Assembly (NCBI GenBank): GCA_052437175.1
Contig: JBQVOK010000003.1
Span: 372,001 to 436,000, forward strand
DNA length: 64,000 nucleotides
Reading direction: 5' to 3'
From: JACVCJ01 sp052437175
Lineage (GTDB): Bacteria > Bacteroidota > Bacteroidia > CAIKAF01
Made by a program: the position numbers and the translations under genes. A model generated the notes under the pieces. It had not been told where the DNA came from. It made no database searches and saw only the letters and a list, made by a program, of their open reading frames with translations. Shown here piece by piece: positions 32,776 to 40,873 of the stretch (within the stretch, counting starts at the first letter, position 1; each line of letters starts with the position of its first letter).

Positions 32776-33855
32776 ATGATCAGCAGGGAAAATTACATAT
32801 TATGGTTTATCGACTATGCCGATAATAAACTCTCGGACAACGAGAAGGGCGTTCTGCGCGCATTCCTGGTGCAGAACGGCGATCTGCAGGATGAATTCCT
32901 CGACTTCCTGGAAGCTTCGAAGATAAAGATCGAAGCCGATCCTTTTATACTCGACACCGCTCCGCTGCATAAAACCGAAATGGTAATGCCCGCGGAACAG
33001 GCTGCGGATATTCGTTCCCTGTTCGAATATACCGAAGGTACCCTGGGTTTTGAAGAGACCCTGGCCCTGGAAAGCCAGCTGGCAAACAGTCCCGAACTGC
33101 AGAAGGAGCTCCGCCTGCTGGAAGCTGCCCGCGTACGTACGGACAACGAAGTGTTCCCCGACAAAAAATCACTGAAGAAAAGTGGCCTGCGCATCGGTTT
33201 CCTGGCAGGTTCCTTTAAATATGTTTCCGGTGCCGCCGCTGCGGCCATGGTGTTCTGGCTGGGGTATTCCCTGCAGCGCAGCAATGCTCCTACGGTGGTG
33301 ATCCAGTCGCAGCCGGGTACCGAATGGGTTCAGAAAGTGTCTTCACTGATCGAGGCCCGTTCCGAGGAAAAAGCCCTGGCCCTGCTGGAAGAACAGTGGA
33401 ACCGTCTGCCCCAGGACATGCCGGTGGCCGAACGGATCGTGTACGTACAGAGCGCTGCCGGTCCGGAAGTGCGTAATGCCGTATCGAATGCCTCCCTGGC
33501 CTCCCTCGAAGAGAAAATAGAACTTCCCGTTCCGGAACTCAGCACACAGGCACCCTCCCTGCTGGTAGAAAAACCACAGATGCAGATGGCCTCCGTAATG
33601 CAGAACCCCGCTGCGGAGGGTACCCGCTTCTCGCCGGTGAAACCCCTGCAGAACGAAGCGCCTTTTGACCTGCAGCTGGCCAACAGCGGCAGAAAGAAAC
33701 CCCGTTTTATTGATGTTCTGAGCACTATTGTTACCTTAGGCGGTGTTTTGGATAAGAAAGATACCCGCATGGTTACGGATAAACCCGATAAAGAAGGTAA
33801 GCAAAAAGTATATTTCTATTCCAAGGCAGTAGAGGCGGAATTCGCCGTTAAATAA
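32776..33855 (+). CDS. Probable membrane anti-sigma factor
   Basis: A 359-residue protein. The N-terminal cytoplasmic part (about 1-135) has an acidic helical anti-sigma-like region, YADNKLSDNEKGVLRAFL and SLFEYTEGTLGFEETLALESQL; a single hydrophobic helix near 150-167 (GAAAAAMVFWLGYSL) follows; the rest is periplasmic and Pro/Glu rich. No zinc-binding anti-sigma (ZAS) HxxxCxxC motif is visible, so the call rests on position two bases after the sigma gene and on topology. Followed 14 bases later by a beta-barrel gene. Confidence 0.7.
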   Translation: MISRENYILWFIDYADNKLSDNEKGVLRAFLVQNGDLQDEFLDFLEASKIKIEADPFILDTAPLHKTEMVMPAEQAADIRSLFEYTEGTLGFEETLALESQLANSPELQKELRLLEAARVRTDNEVFPDKKSLKKSGLRIGFLAGSFKYVSGAAAAAMVFWLGYSLQRSNAPTVVIQSQPGTEWVQKVSSLIEARSEEKALALLEEQWNRLPQDMPVAERIVYVQSAAGPEVRNAVSNASLASLEEKIELPVPELSTQAPSLLVEKPQMQMASVMQNPAAEGTRFSPVKPLQNEAPFDLQLANSGRKKPRFIDVLSTIVTLGGVLDKKDTRMVTDKPDKEGKQKVYFYSKAVEAEFAVK

Positions 33856-33869
33856 AATAATTGCCTGGT

Positions 33870-34697
33870 ATGCTGAAAAAAGCAAATGCATTTTTACTGG
33901 TCCTGTGCCTGCTGGGATCACTGGGAACCCTTTCTGCGCAGAGAGACACGATAAAACTACGCGTGGGAGAGACCCGTTTCCTGATCCTGAACCCGGCCCG
34001 TCCGGCCAGCCCGGACCCCAAGCAGCCCTACCGCTGGAATAACCTGGTCTGGATAGGTATCGACGTGGGCCTGTGCAGCTGGATATCCATGCCCGGTGGA
34101 CACGCACAGCCCCAGGGCGCCTACGATTTTATGGAAACCAGTATCCCGCGTTCCTGGCGTATCGGGCTCAACGTATGGGAAGCCAAGTTCAGGCTCAACC
34201 GTAAACGTACCGTCAATATCATGACGGGTATGGGCATCGACTGGTACAATTATAGCTTTGAACGTAAGATCATCCTGCGGGAGACCGACGACCTGGGGCC
34301 TCTGAACCCCGGCGATCCGATCCTCACCGACGTAAATACCGGCACTAAAAATATCCTGCGCAGCCGTCTGCAGGCTTCGTACGTTACCTTACCGCTCATG
34401 TTCAACTTCCGCACGCGCCGCACCTGGGAGCATAAAAAACAGGTGAACGTTACGTTCGGGGCCGTGGGCAGCGTACGTATCGGCAGCAACGCGCGTCATG
34501 TATATACGCAGGATGGCGATCGTATCCGGGAACTGCGCCGCGACGATTTCCTGCTGCGCCGCTTCCGCGTGGATGCCGAACTGCGGGTACGCTGGTATAT
34601 TATCAGTGTGTACGGACGGGTAGGACTTACCGAATCGTTCCGTAACGGGCCTTCTTTATTCCCCTGGACGGCCGGTCTGCACCTGCAGGCATTTTAA
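33870..34697 (+). CDS. Outer-membrane beta-barrel-like protein
   Basis: A 275-residue protein with a signal peptide (residues 1-24, ending GTLSAQR). The mature part has amphipathic strands typical of outer-membrane barrels: LVWIGIDVGLCSWI, RIGLNVWEAKFRL, VNIMTGMGIDWYNYSF, SYVTLPLMFNF, QVNVTFGAVGSVRIGS, VRWYIISVYGRVGLTESF and a final aromatic strand. Last gene of the sigma/anti-sigma unit; it may be the envelope sensor or a target. The ATG at 33870 is preferred over an upstream TTG at 33861. Confidence 0.75.
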   Translation: MLKKANAFLLVLCLLGSLGTLSAQRDTIKLRVGETRFLILNPARPASPDPKQPYRWNNLVWIGIDVGLCSWISMPGGHAQPQGAYDFMETSIPRSWRIGLNVWEAKFRLNRKRTVNIMTGMGIDWYNYSFERKIILRETDDLGPLNPGDPILTDVNTGTKNILRSRLQASYVTLPLMFNFRTRRTWEHKKQVNVTFGAVGSVRIGSNARHVYTQDGDRIRELRRDDFLLRRFRVDAELRVRWYIISVYGRVGLTESFRNGPSLFPWTAGLHLQAF

Positions 34698-34737
34698 GTT
34701 TACCTGACGATATTCTCTGTATACTATTAATTGTTAC

Positions 34738-35326
34738 GGTTAGATCACCTTCCGTTTAATATATTGTGAATAGCTGTTTGAAAAGCGTTATTCATTTCCT
34801 CATTAGGGCTCTCTATATATAAGGGGTTCCCGTTTACATCTTTTCCTATTTTACAAATGTTCATCAATAACGGTTGCGAACTATAATGTAATAATTCTCT
34901 TGTTAGAGAATTATATACATCTCTTAAAATTCCATCTTCTGAATTATTTATGCAAAAGATAATATTCCCGCGTATTTTTGAGGATAGATTTATTGCGTTA
35001 AATCTTCTTATTAAAATTAATGCAATTTCTGTTTTAGCTGCATGCTCTATTTCGTTATTTAATTCTTTGTTTGATTGAAATGTCAGTGAAAACCAAGTTG
35101 AATTTAATTGACTAATTTTTCTTTTAATACTTTTTTCTAAGTTTTTTATACTCTCATTCATATTTTATTAATTTATTTTAACAATAATACGAAGAGGTTT
35201 TAAATTCAACAAGTGAATTTAAATAATTATTTTTTTAAATAATTATCTCAGCTTTTAGTTATGATATAATCATGTAGAGAGAAAACTTTAAGTGTAAAAA
35301 CGTTTTATATTAATTTATTTTTCACT
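34738..35326. other. A+T-rich island
   Basis: A stretch of about 590 bases with much higher A+T than its surroundings, including a coding gene (34745-35161) and about 165 noncoding bases after it. The composition contrast with the neighbouring genes at 33870 and 35327 is strong, as for recently acquired DNA. No direct repeat, tRNA or transposase flanks it in the window. Confidence 0.6.
34745..35161 (-). CDS. Hypothetical protein in A+T-rich island
   Basis: A 138-residue cytoplasmic, mainly helical protein that I do not recognise. It uses A/T-ending codons (ATT, AAT, TTA, AAA) unlike its neighbours. The sequence MNESIKNLEKSIKRKIS and the helical runs recall HEPN/MAE-type small defence proteins, and an R-E-L-L-H element is present near residue 90, but no true HEPN RX4-6H motif is seen and the likeness is weak. 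Single gene, no partner nearby. Confidence 0.6.
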   Translation of the reverse strand: MNESIKNLEKSIKRKISQLNSTWFSLTFQSNKELNNEIEHAAKTEIALILIRRFNAINLSSKIRGNIIFCINNSEDGILRDVYNSLTRELLHYSSQPLLMNICKIGKDVNGNPLYIESPNEEMNNAFQTAIHNILNGR

Positions 35327-36289
35327 TTATTTCCCCGAAACATTTTTAAGGAAGGGCAGCAAAGCCGGCATCAGGCCTTTGTTAAGCGGCATGTAAGGAT
35401 CGCCGTAAGTGCGTATATTCCTGGGGCCGTCTTCCGGGGCCGTTTTCAGTACGTGGTTCATCTGGTCAATAGTGATGAGTTCTGCCGAAGGGCGCGCGGC
35501 TTTCAGGCGTTCGCCTTCCGAAACGGCTACCTGTATATCGGTATTTCCCTGTACAATAAGCACCGGGCAGGAAAGTTTAGCAATTTCGGCATAGGGTTTT
35601 ACGGCGAACCAGCTGTACAGGTAGGGTTGCACCGAAGGACGGAAGAGCGATTGCAGACTTTCGGACACCTTGGGCATACTTTCGCCCTTGTTGATGGTGC
35701 GGATGATCATTTCGGCCTCTTCGCGTACTTTCAGGGGCTGGGTGCGGAGCTGGGTCAGCAGCAGGGAATCGGCCGAACGGCCGGGACCGCAGAGCGATAT
35801 AAAACCGTCTACCGTGTCTTTGAGAGCGGTCATCAGCGATACCGTAGAACCTTCGCTGTGCCCGATGAGCACGATCTTTGAAAAATTCCCGTCTTTGCGC
35901 TGTCCGCGGATCACCTGTCCCAGGTCCTCACAATACAGCGGGAAAGTAAGTTCCGTTTCGTTGGTAAAGGCATATACGCTTTCGCCCACGCCTCTTTTAT
36001 CGTAGCGCAGTACGGCATAGCCATTCATAACGAGCGAATCCGACAGCATTTTGTAGGAATTTGCGTATACAAATACGCCCGAATTGCCGTTGCGGTCGGT
36101 GGGGCCGCTGCCGGGCACAATGATGCAGAGGGTATTTGCCTTGCCTTCGCGCGGAACGGCCAGTGTGCCGAACAAACGTCCCTGACCCGTGGCCTGGCGC
36201 CAGTTGCGCTCCTTGATGGGTGATTTCTGGGCAAAGGCGCTGCTGCAGAGCAGGAGAAAGGCAAAAAGTGAAATACGTATATGCATCAT
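35327..36289 (-). CDS. Exported alpha/beta hydrolase
   Basis: A 320-residue hydrolase with a signal peptide (residues 1-20, SSAFAQ). The fold shows IVPGSGPTDRNGN (oxyanion region), AVLRYDKRGVGES, the nucleophile elbow GHSEGS, and a late VQGNTDIQV plus MNHVLK giving Asp and His of a Ser-His-Asp triad. Resembles the serine aminopeptidase/dienelactone-like exported hydrolases common in this phylum. Substrate unknown. Start of a minus-strand run of three exported or anchored genes, the previous gene starting 14 bases upstream of its ATG. Confidence 0.84.
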   Translation of the reverse strand: MMHIRISLFAFLLLCSSAFAQKSPIKERNWRQATGQGRLFGTLAVPREGKANTLCIIVPGSGPTDRNGNSGVFVYANSYKMLSDSLVMNGYAVLRYDKRGVGESVYAFTNETELTFPLYCEDLGQVIRGQRKDGNFSKIVLIGHSEGSTVSLMTALKDTVDGFISLCGPGRSADSLLLTQLRTQPLKVREEAEMIIRTINKGESMPKVSESLQSLFRPSVQPYLYSWFAVKPYAEIAKLSCPVLIVQGNTDIQVAVSEGERLKAARPSAELITIDQMNHVLKTAPEDGPRNIRTYGDPYMPLNKGLMPALLPFLKNVSGK

Positions 36290-36303
36290 AATGGTTAATG
36301 TAT

Positions 36304-37068
36304 TTAAAAGGATAACATGTCGTCGAGTTCGTCGGCGGTCTTATCCAGGTATTTTTTAATGGGCGTGTCGCGCAGCGGAATATGCACGGGAATGTCCATA
36401 ATGATCGGAATTTTGCCCTTCATCTTCAGGTTATAGGGAAAGCCCACGATGGCCTTCTGGTCGATCTTCAGGGCCAGGTCGATCTTCTGGTCTACCGGTA
36501 TATTCAGTTTCAGGTCTACCGGCAGTTCGTCGTTCAGGGTAAAACGCACGGGAATGGCGCTTTTGAAACGCAGGGGATCGGTAAAGGAGATCTTTAGTTT
36601 CTGGTCCAGCGGTATATCGGCCTTGATCTTCATTTTAGGACCGCCCTTTTTGCTCCAGAGCCATATAAATTTCTGGTTCACGGGGATCACGGTATTGGCC
36701 TGTACTTCCACAGGGTCGGGCAGGGTAATGTTCGTGTCCACCTCTACCGTTTCGTCGATGTTCAGGGAAACGGGCACGGTCATTTTATCGTTCACGTCCA
36801 CCATCATGCGCACGGGGATCTTGTCACGCACCAGCATGTCTATGTCCACGGGCACGGGTTCGGTAATGCTGATCTCGGTCTCCACGTCGATGGTATCGCG
36901 TACCTGCACCAGGTGGTCGATGCTCTGTTCGCCCAGCTCGCGCAGGAAGCCGGAGGCATTCGTAAGTCGTTTTTCAGCTTTGGCCTTAACTATAAGCAGT
37001 ACGCCAATGGTACCCAGGTTCAGCAGCAGCAGGGCAATGATGGCAATGGTGGTTCCTTTTTTATTCAT
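36304..37068 (-). CDS. Membrane-anchored protein of repetitive beta composition
   Basis: A 254-residue protein with an N-terminal helix (TIAIIALLLLNLGTIGVLLIV, about residues 6-26) and a long region in which short strand-like elements of the pattern PVxVxIDxxV or IPVxxxxx alternate regularly (EPVPVDIDMLV, TVPVSLNIDETVEV, LPVDLKLNIPVDQKIDLALKI, GKIPIIMDIPVHIPL). There are almost no cysteines and no recognised domain. Such a sequence would make an extended beta-solenoid or a lipid-exchange-like rod (superficially similar to AsmA/TamB-type repeats), which is inference. It lies 27 bases after the barrel gene and 14 bases before the hydrolase gene, so it is part of a three-gene operon. Confidence 0.65.
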   Translation of the reverse strand: MNKKGTTIAIIALLLLNLGTIGVLLIVKAKAEKRLTNASGFLRELGEQSIDHLVQVRDTIDVETEISITEPVPVDIDMLVRDKIPVRMMVDVNDKMTVPVSLNIDETVEVDTNITLPDPVEVQANTVIPVNQKFIWLWSKKGGPKMKIKADIPLDQKLKISFTDPLRFKSAIPVRFTLNDELPVDLKLNIPVDQKIDLALKIDQKAIVGFPYNLKMKGKIPIIMDIPVHIPLRDTPIKKYLDKTADELDDMLSF

Positions 37069-37095
37069 GGGTGTTTTTCGTACAGGTTTTTCAGG

Positions 37096-37869
37096 TTATT
37101 TCCAGTATTCCTTAGTTTGTTTGCGGTGGTATATGTTAAAGAGCCAGCCTCCTTTTACGGAGAACATGCCGTTGAACTTCCAGCGGTTGTCGATCTCTTG
37201 TGTATCGTAATTGAAACCTCTGTAGCTTTTTACGAGAGCCTGGTTCAGTTCCAGTCCGGCAAAAAAGGTGATGGTACGTTTATTATTGATGTACTGGTAG
37301 CCGGCGAACTGCGAAAGCATAAAGCCGCCGCTCAGCCGGTCGTAGCCTTTTTTATAATCGCCGTTCAGGGGCCATACGTTGTTGCCGCGCACCTCGGTGC
37401 GGATCTTGTGCTGTATATATCCCAGGCCGAAGGTCACGTAGAAGCCGCTGTTCATATTGGGCTTACCCACCGGGAAAAGCCGTCCGAACAGGGCCGAAAA
37501 CGAAAAACCACGGAAGAAGCGGTTCACATCGCCGAACTCGCCGCTCTGGGCAATAAGGCCCCCCTCGGAGGTAAGCAGGTTCTGCAGGTGCCCCGATTCC
37601 CGGATGATATTACCGTTGTAAAAGCAGCCTTCGGCACCGAACATCCACTGTGACGCGGTTTTGGTGAGTATGCTGCCGCCCACGGTGTAGAAAAAACCGG
37701 TACGGTCCATCAGTTCGCCCATGGGCAGTATAAAAGCAGCCTGGGGGCGTACCATGGTGATGGCCACACTGGTATCGCGTACGTTGGACGTGCGGGTGCG
37801 TTTGCTGGTCTGAGCCTGTACACTGAAACCCAGGGCCATAAAAAGCAGGATGACGGATAATTTTTTCAT
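37096..37869 (-). CDS. Outer-membrane beta-barrel-like protein
   Basis: A 257-residue protein with a signal peptide (residues 1-19, ending SVQAQ) and strand pattern typical of a small barrel: YTVGGSILTKT, WMFGAEGCFYNGN, GFYVTFGLGYIQH, GFMLSQFAGYQYI, TITFFAGLELNQ and the final SVKGGWLFNIYHRK. A minus-strand TTACTTTG box near 37881 may be its promoter. First gene of a run with the anchored repetitive protein and the exported hydrolase. Function unknown. Confidence 0.68.
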   Translation of the reverse strand: MKKLSVILLFMALGFSVQAQTSKRTRTSNVRDTSVAITMVRPQAAFILPMGELMDRTGFFYTVGGSILTKTASQWMFGAEGCFYNGNIIRESGHLQNLLTSEGGLIAQSGEFGDVNRFFRGFSFSALFGRLFPVGKPNMNSGFYVTFGLGYIQHKIRTEVRGNNVWPLNGDYKKGYDRLSGGFMLSQFAGYQYINNKRTITFFAGLELNQALVKSYRGFNYDTQEIDNRWKFNGMFSVKGGWLFNIYHRKQTKEYWK

Positions 37870-38034
37870 ATTCCTTTACGTGAACAAAGTAAAGATTAAT
37901 TTTTCTTTTTTTTGCCTACAATTCAGGGCCGTTATCGGAACTGCAGGCGCCGGGGACATAAACGGCCCCAGCGGAACTTAATTTTACCCTGCTCAATAAT
38001 TTACTACCTTCGCATTCAAATTTCAGCAAAATAC

Positions 38035-39168
38035 ATGAAAAGTATCCAGATGGTTGACCTGAAGGGTCAGTATGCACATATACAGAGTAAGATCGATGAG
38101 GCAGTGCTGGGCGTGATCCGCAGTACGGCATTCATTAACGGGCCCGATGTAAAGGAACTGGCCACCGAGCTCTCGCAGTACCTGGGCGGTACACAGGTGA
38201 TCCCCTGTGCCAACGGTACCGATGCCCTGCAGATCGCTATGATGGCGCTGGACCTGCAACCCGGTGATGAAGTGATCACCCCTTCCTTTACCTATGCCGC
38301 CACCTGTGAGGTGATCGCCCTGCTGAAACTGACGCCCGTGTTCGTGGACAGCGATCCCGACACCTTTAATATGGACGTAACCAAAATTGAAGCCGCCATC
38401 AGTCCCAGAACAAAGGCTATTGTACCCGTGCACCTTTACGGACAATGCGCCGATATGGAACCGATACTCGATATTGCCCGCCGTCACAACCTGTTTGTAA
38501 TCGAAGATACGGCCCAGGCCATCGGTGCGGAATATACCTTTAGCGACGGGCGTAAGGCCAAAGCCGGTACCATGGGTACCATCGGCTGTACCTCGTTCTT
38601 TCCCAGCAAGAACCTGGGTTGCTACGGCGACGGCGGCGCTATCTTCTGCAACGATGAAAAACTGACCGCTGAGCTGCGTTCCATCGCCAATCACGGCCAG
38701 AGCCGCCTGTATTACCACGATGTGGTGGGCGTGAACTCCCGCCTGGATACCATCCAGGCCGCCGTACTGCGTGTGAAACTGCCCCTGCTGGACGGGTACA
38801 GTGCCAGCCGTAACAAAGCGGCGACCTACTACGACCAGGCCTTTGCCGCCAGTCCGAAGATCAAAACGCCTTTCCGCGCCGCATACAGCGATCACGTGTT
38901 CCATCAGTATACGCTTACGCTGGACACCTCGCTGGACCGTGACGGGCTGGAAAACTTCCTGAAGGAAAAAGGCGTGCCCAGCAAGGTGTACTACCCGGTG
39001 CCGCAGCATTTCCAGAAGGCCTATAACCTGCGCGGTTACAAGGACGGCGATCTGCCCGTGGCCGAAGAGCTGAGCAAACGTGTAATTTCATTACCTATGC
39101 ATACCGAGCTGGATGAAGAACAGCTGAAGTTCATCACCGATTCGGTACTTGAATACGTGAACAGATAG
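38035..39168 (+). CDS. DegT/DnrJ/EryC1 aminotransferase, WbpE/WlbC-like
   Basis: A 377-residue PLP aminotransferase with catalytic Lys192 in FFPSKNLGC and the NGTDALQIAMMAL substrate/PLP region, ending GLENFLKEKGVPSKVYYPVP and a late SLPMHTELDEEQ. Closest by context to WbpE/WlbC, which transfers the amino group of glutamate to the 3-keto group of UDP-2-acetamido-3-keto-glucuronic acid. It starts a tight operon: the acetyltransferase ATG abuts its TAG, and the oxidoreductase follows by a 4-base overlap. A TACCTTCG box at 38005 is the likely promoter. Cytoplasmic. Confidence 0.87.
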   Translation: MKSIQMVDLKGQYAHIQSKIDEAVLGVIRSTAFINGPDVKELATELSQYLGGTQVIPCANGTDALQIAMMALDLQPGDEVITPSFTYAATCEVIALLKLTPVFVDSDPDTFNMDVTKIEAAISPRTKAIVPVHLYGQCADMEPILDIARRHNLFVIEDTAQAIGAEYTFSDGRKAKAGTMGTIGCTSFFPSKNLGCYGDGGAIFCNDEKLTAELRSIANHGQSRLYYHDVVGVNSRLDTIQAAVLRVKLPLLDGYSASRNKAATYYDQAFAASPKIKTPFRAAYSDHVFHQYTLTLDTSLDRDGLENFLKEKGVPSKVYYPVPQHFQKAYNLRGYKDGDLPVAEELSKRVISLPMHTELDEEQLKFITDSVLEYVNR

Positions 39169-39750
39169 ATGGAAAAAGAGTATTTCGCACACGAATCGTC
39201 GTACATCGACGAGGGTTGCATCATCGGCAAAGGCACGAAGATCTGGCATTTTTCGCATGTTATGCCCAACAGTGAAATGGGCGAGAACTGCAATATCGGC
39301 CAGAACGTGGTGATATCGCCCGGCGTAAAACTGGGCAATAATGTAAAAATTCAGAATAATGTAAGCGTGTATACGGGCGTGATCTGCGAAGACGACGTTT
39401 TCCTGGGGCCCAGCATGGTGTTCACCAATGTGATCAATCCGCGCAGCGCCGTAAACCGCAAGAATGAATACAAGACCACCCTGGTAAAAAAAGGTGCGTC
39501 CATCGGGGCCAATGCTACGGTGGTATGCGGAATTACCATCGGTGAGTTCGGTTTTATCGGTGCCGGTTCGGTGGTTACCAAAGACGTGCGTCCCTACGAG
39601 CTTATCTACGGGAATCCCGCACGCCACGGGGGCTACATGAGCGAGCACGGACAAAAACTGCAGTTCGATGCAAATAACGAGGCGGTATGCTCCGAAAGTG
39701 GCTTCCGCTACCGTATGGATAACGGGATTGTAAGTAAAATAACGGAATGA
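39169..39750 (+). CDS. Left-handed beta-helix acetyltransferase, WbpD/WlbB-like
   Basis: A 193-residue acyltransferase made of hexapeptide repeats (GCIIGKGTKIWHFSHV, GENCNIGQNVVISPGVKLG and so on) with the conserved SVNRKNEY-like NRKNEYKTTLVKKGASIGANATV segment and the late AGSVVTKDVRPYELIYGNPAR. WbpD/WlbB uses acetyl-CoA to acetylate the 3-amino group of the UDP-2-acetamido-3-amino-glucuronate. Its ATG follows the aminotransferase stop without spacing and its stop overlaps the next ATG (ATGA). It acts after the aminotransferase in the same pathway. Confidence 0.9.
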   Translation: MEKEYFAHESSYIDEGCIIGKGTKIWHFSHVMPNSEMGENCNIGQNVVISPGVKLGNNVKIQNNVSVYTGVICEDDVFLGPSMVFTNVINPRSAVNRKNEYKTTLVKKGASIGANATVVCGITIGEFGFIGAGSVVTKDVRPYELIYGNPARHGGYMSEHGQKLQFDANNEAVCSESGFRYRMDNGIVSKITE

Positions 39751-40772
39751 GTACGAAGATAAAATTTGCCGTGATCGGCCAGGGACATATCGGGAAGCGC
39801 CATGCCGAAATGGTGCGCCGTAATCCCGACTGCGAGCTGATAGCCGTGTGTGATGTGCGCCCGAAGGAACAGACCGGCTGCACAGACATCCCTGAGCCGT
39901 ATTTTACGGACGCGGAAGAAATGCTGAACAGCGGGCTGGAATTCGATGTGGTGAACATCTGTACGCCCAATGGTCTGCACGCAAAACACAGTGTGGCCGC
40001 CCTGAACTCGGGCCGCCATATCGTGGTGGAAAAACCCATGGGATTAACCCGTGCCGAGTGCGAGAACGTGATCTACACGGCCCTGAACCGCCACCGGCAG
40101 GTGTTTGCCGTAATGCAGAACCGCTTCAGTCCGCCGGCACGCTGGCTTAAAAGCGTGATCGACAGCGGCGTGCTGGGTAAGGTGTACATGGTACAGATCA
40201 ACTGTTACTGGAACCGCGATACACGCTATTATAAACCCGGCGGCTGGAAAGGAACGGCCGACCTGGACGGCGGAACGCTGTTTACCCAGTTCAGTCATTT
40301 TATCGATATTATGTACTGGCTTTTCGGCGATATCAAGAACATACAGGGCCGGTTTGCCGATTTTGCCCATAAGGACCTGACCGCTTTTGAAGACAGCGGC
40401 AGCGTGAACTTCGACTTTGTGAACGGCGGTATGGGCTGCCTGAACTACAGCACAGCCGTATGGGACACCAATATGGAAAGCAGCCTGACCATCGTGGGCG
40501 AAAAAGGCAGTGTAAAAGTAGGCGGCCAGTATATGGACAAGGTGGAGTACTGCCATATTGAAAATTACAGCATGCCCGATATTGAAGAAACGGGGCCGGC
40601 CAACGATTACGGCGGCTATAAGGGCAGCGCCAATAACCACCACCACATTATACAGAACGTGGTAGACACACTGAAAGGCGAGGGAAGTATCACTACCAAT
40701 GCCCTCGAAGGCCTGAAGATCGTGGATATCATCGAGCGCATTTATGCATGCCGTAATACGCCTAAGGGTTAA
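39747..40772 (+). CDS. Gfo/Idh/MocA oxidoreductase, WbpB/WlbA-like
   Basis: A 341-residue NAD-dependent dehydrogenase with the Rossmann motif VIGQGHIGKRHAEM (residues 9-22) and the family lysine in VVEKPMGLT. The long tail and the segments WNRDTRYYKPGGWKGTADLDGGTLFTQ and YGGYKGSANNHHH match WlbA/WbpB, which oxidise the 3-hydroxyl of UDP-2-acetamido-2-deoxy-glucuronate. It overlaps the acetyltransferase gene by four bases and is closed by a terminator. With the two upstream genes and a 6-dehydrogenase farther downstream it completes the route to UDP-2,3-diacetamido-glucuronate. Confidence 0.88.
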   Translation: MSTKIKFAVIGQGHIGKRHAEMVRRNPDCELIAVCDVRPKEQTGCTDIPEPYFTDAEEMLNSGLEFDVVNICTPNGLHAKHSVAALNSGRHIVVEKPMGLTRAECENVIYTALNRHRQVFAVMQNRFSPPARWLKSVIDSGVLGKVYMVQINCYWNRDTRYYKPGGWKGTADLDGGTLFTQFSHFIDIMYWLFGDIKNIQGRFADFAHKDLTAFEDSGSVNFDFVNGGMGCLNYSTAVWDTNMESSLTIVGEKGSVKVGGQYMDKVEYCHIENYSMPDIEETGPANDYGGYKGSANNHHHIIQNVVDTLKGEGSITTNALEGLKIVDIIERIYACRNTPKG

Positions 40773-40807
40773 TAAATGGCATAATTAATAAATATACTAA
40801 ATTATCA

Positions 40808-40843
40808 GGAGGCATATACTAAAATGTGTATGCCTCTTTTCGT
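40808..40843 (+). terminator. Terminator of the WbpBDE-like operon
   Basis: GAGGCATA (40809-40816) pairs with TATGCCTC (40829-40836), followed by TTTT. The loop contains one copy of the TATACTAAA word discussed under findings. Confidence 0.75.
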
Positions 40844-40873
40844 ATAGGCCGTTTTTTTTGTACAGTTGTGTAC

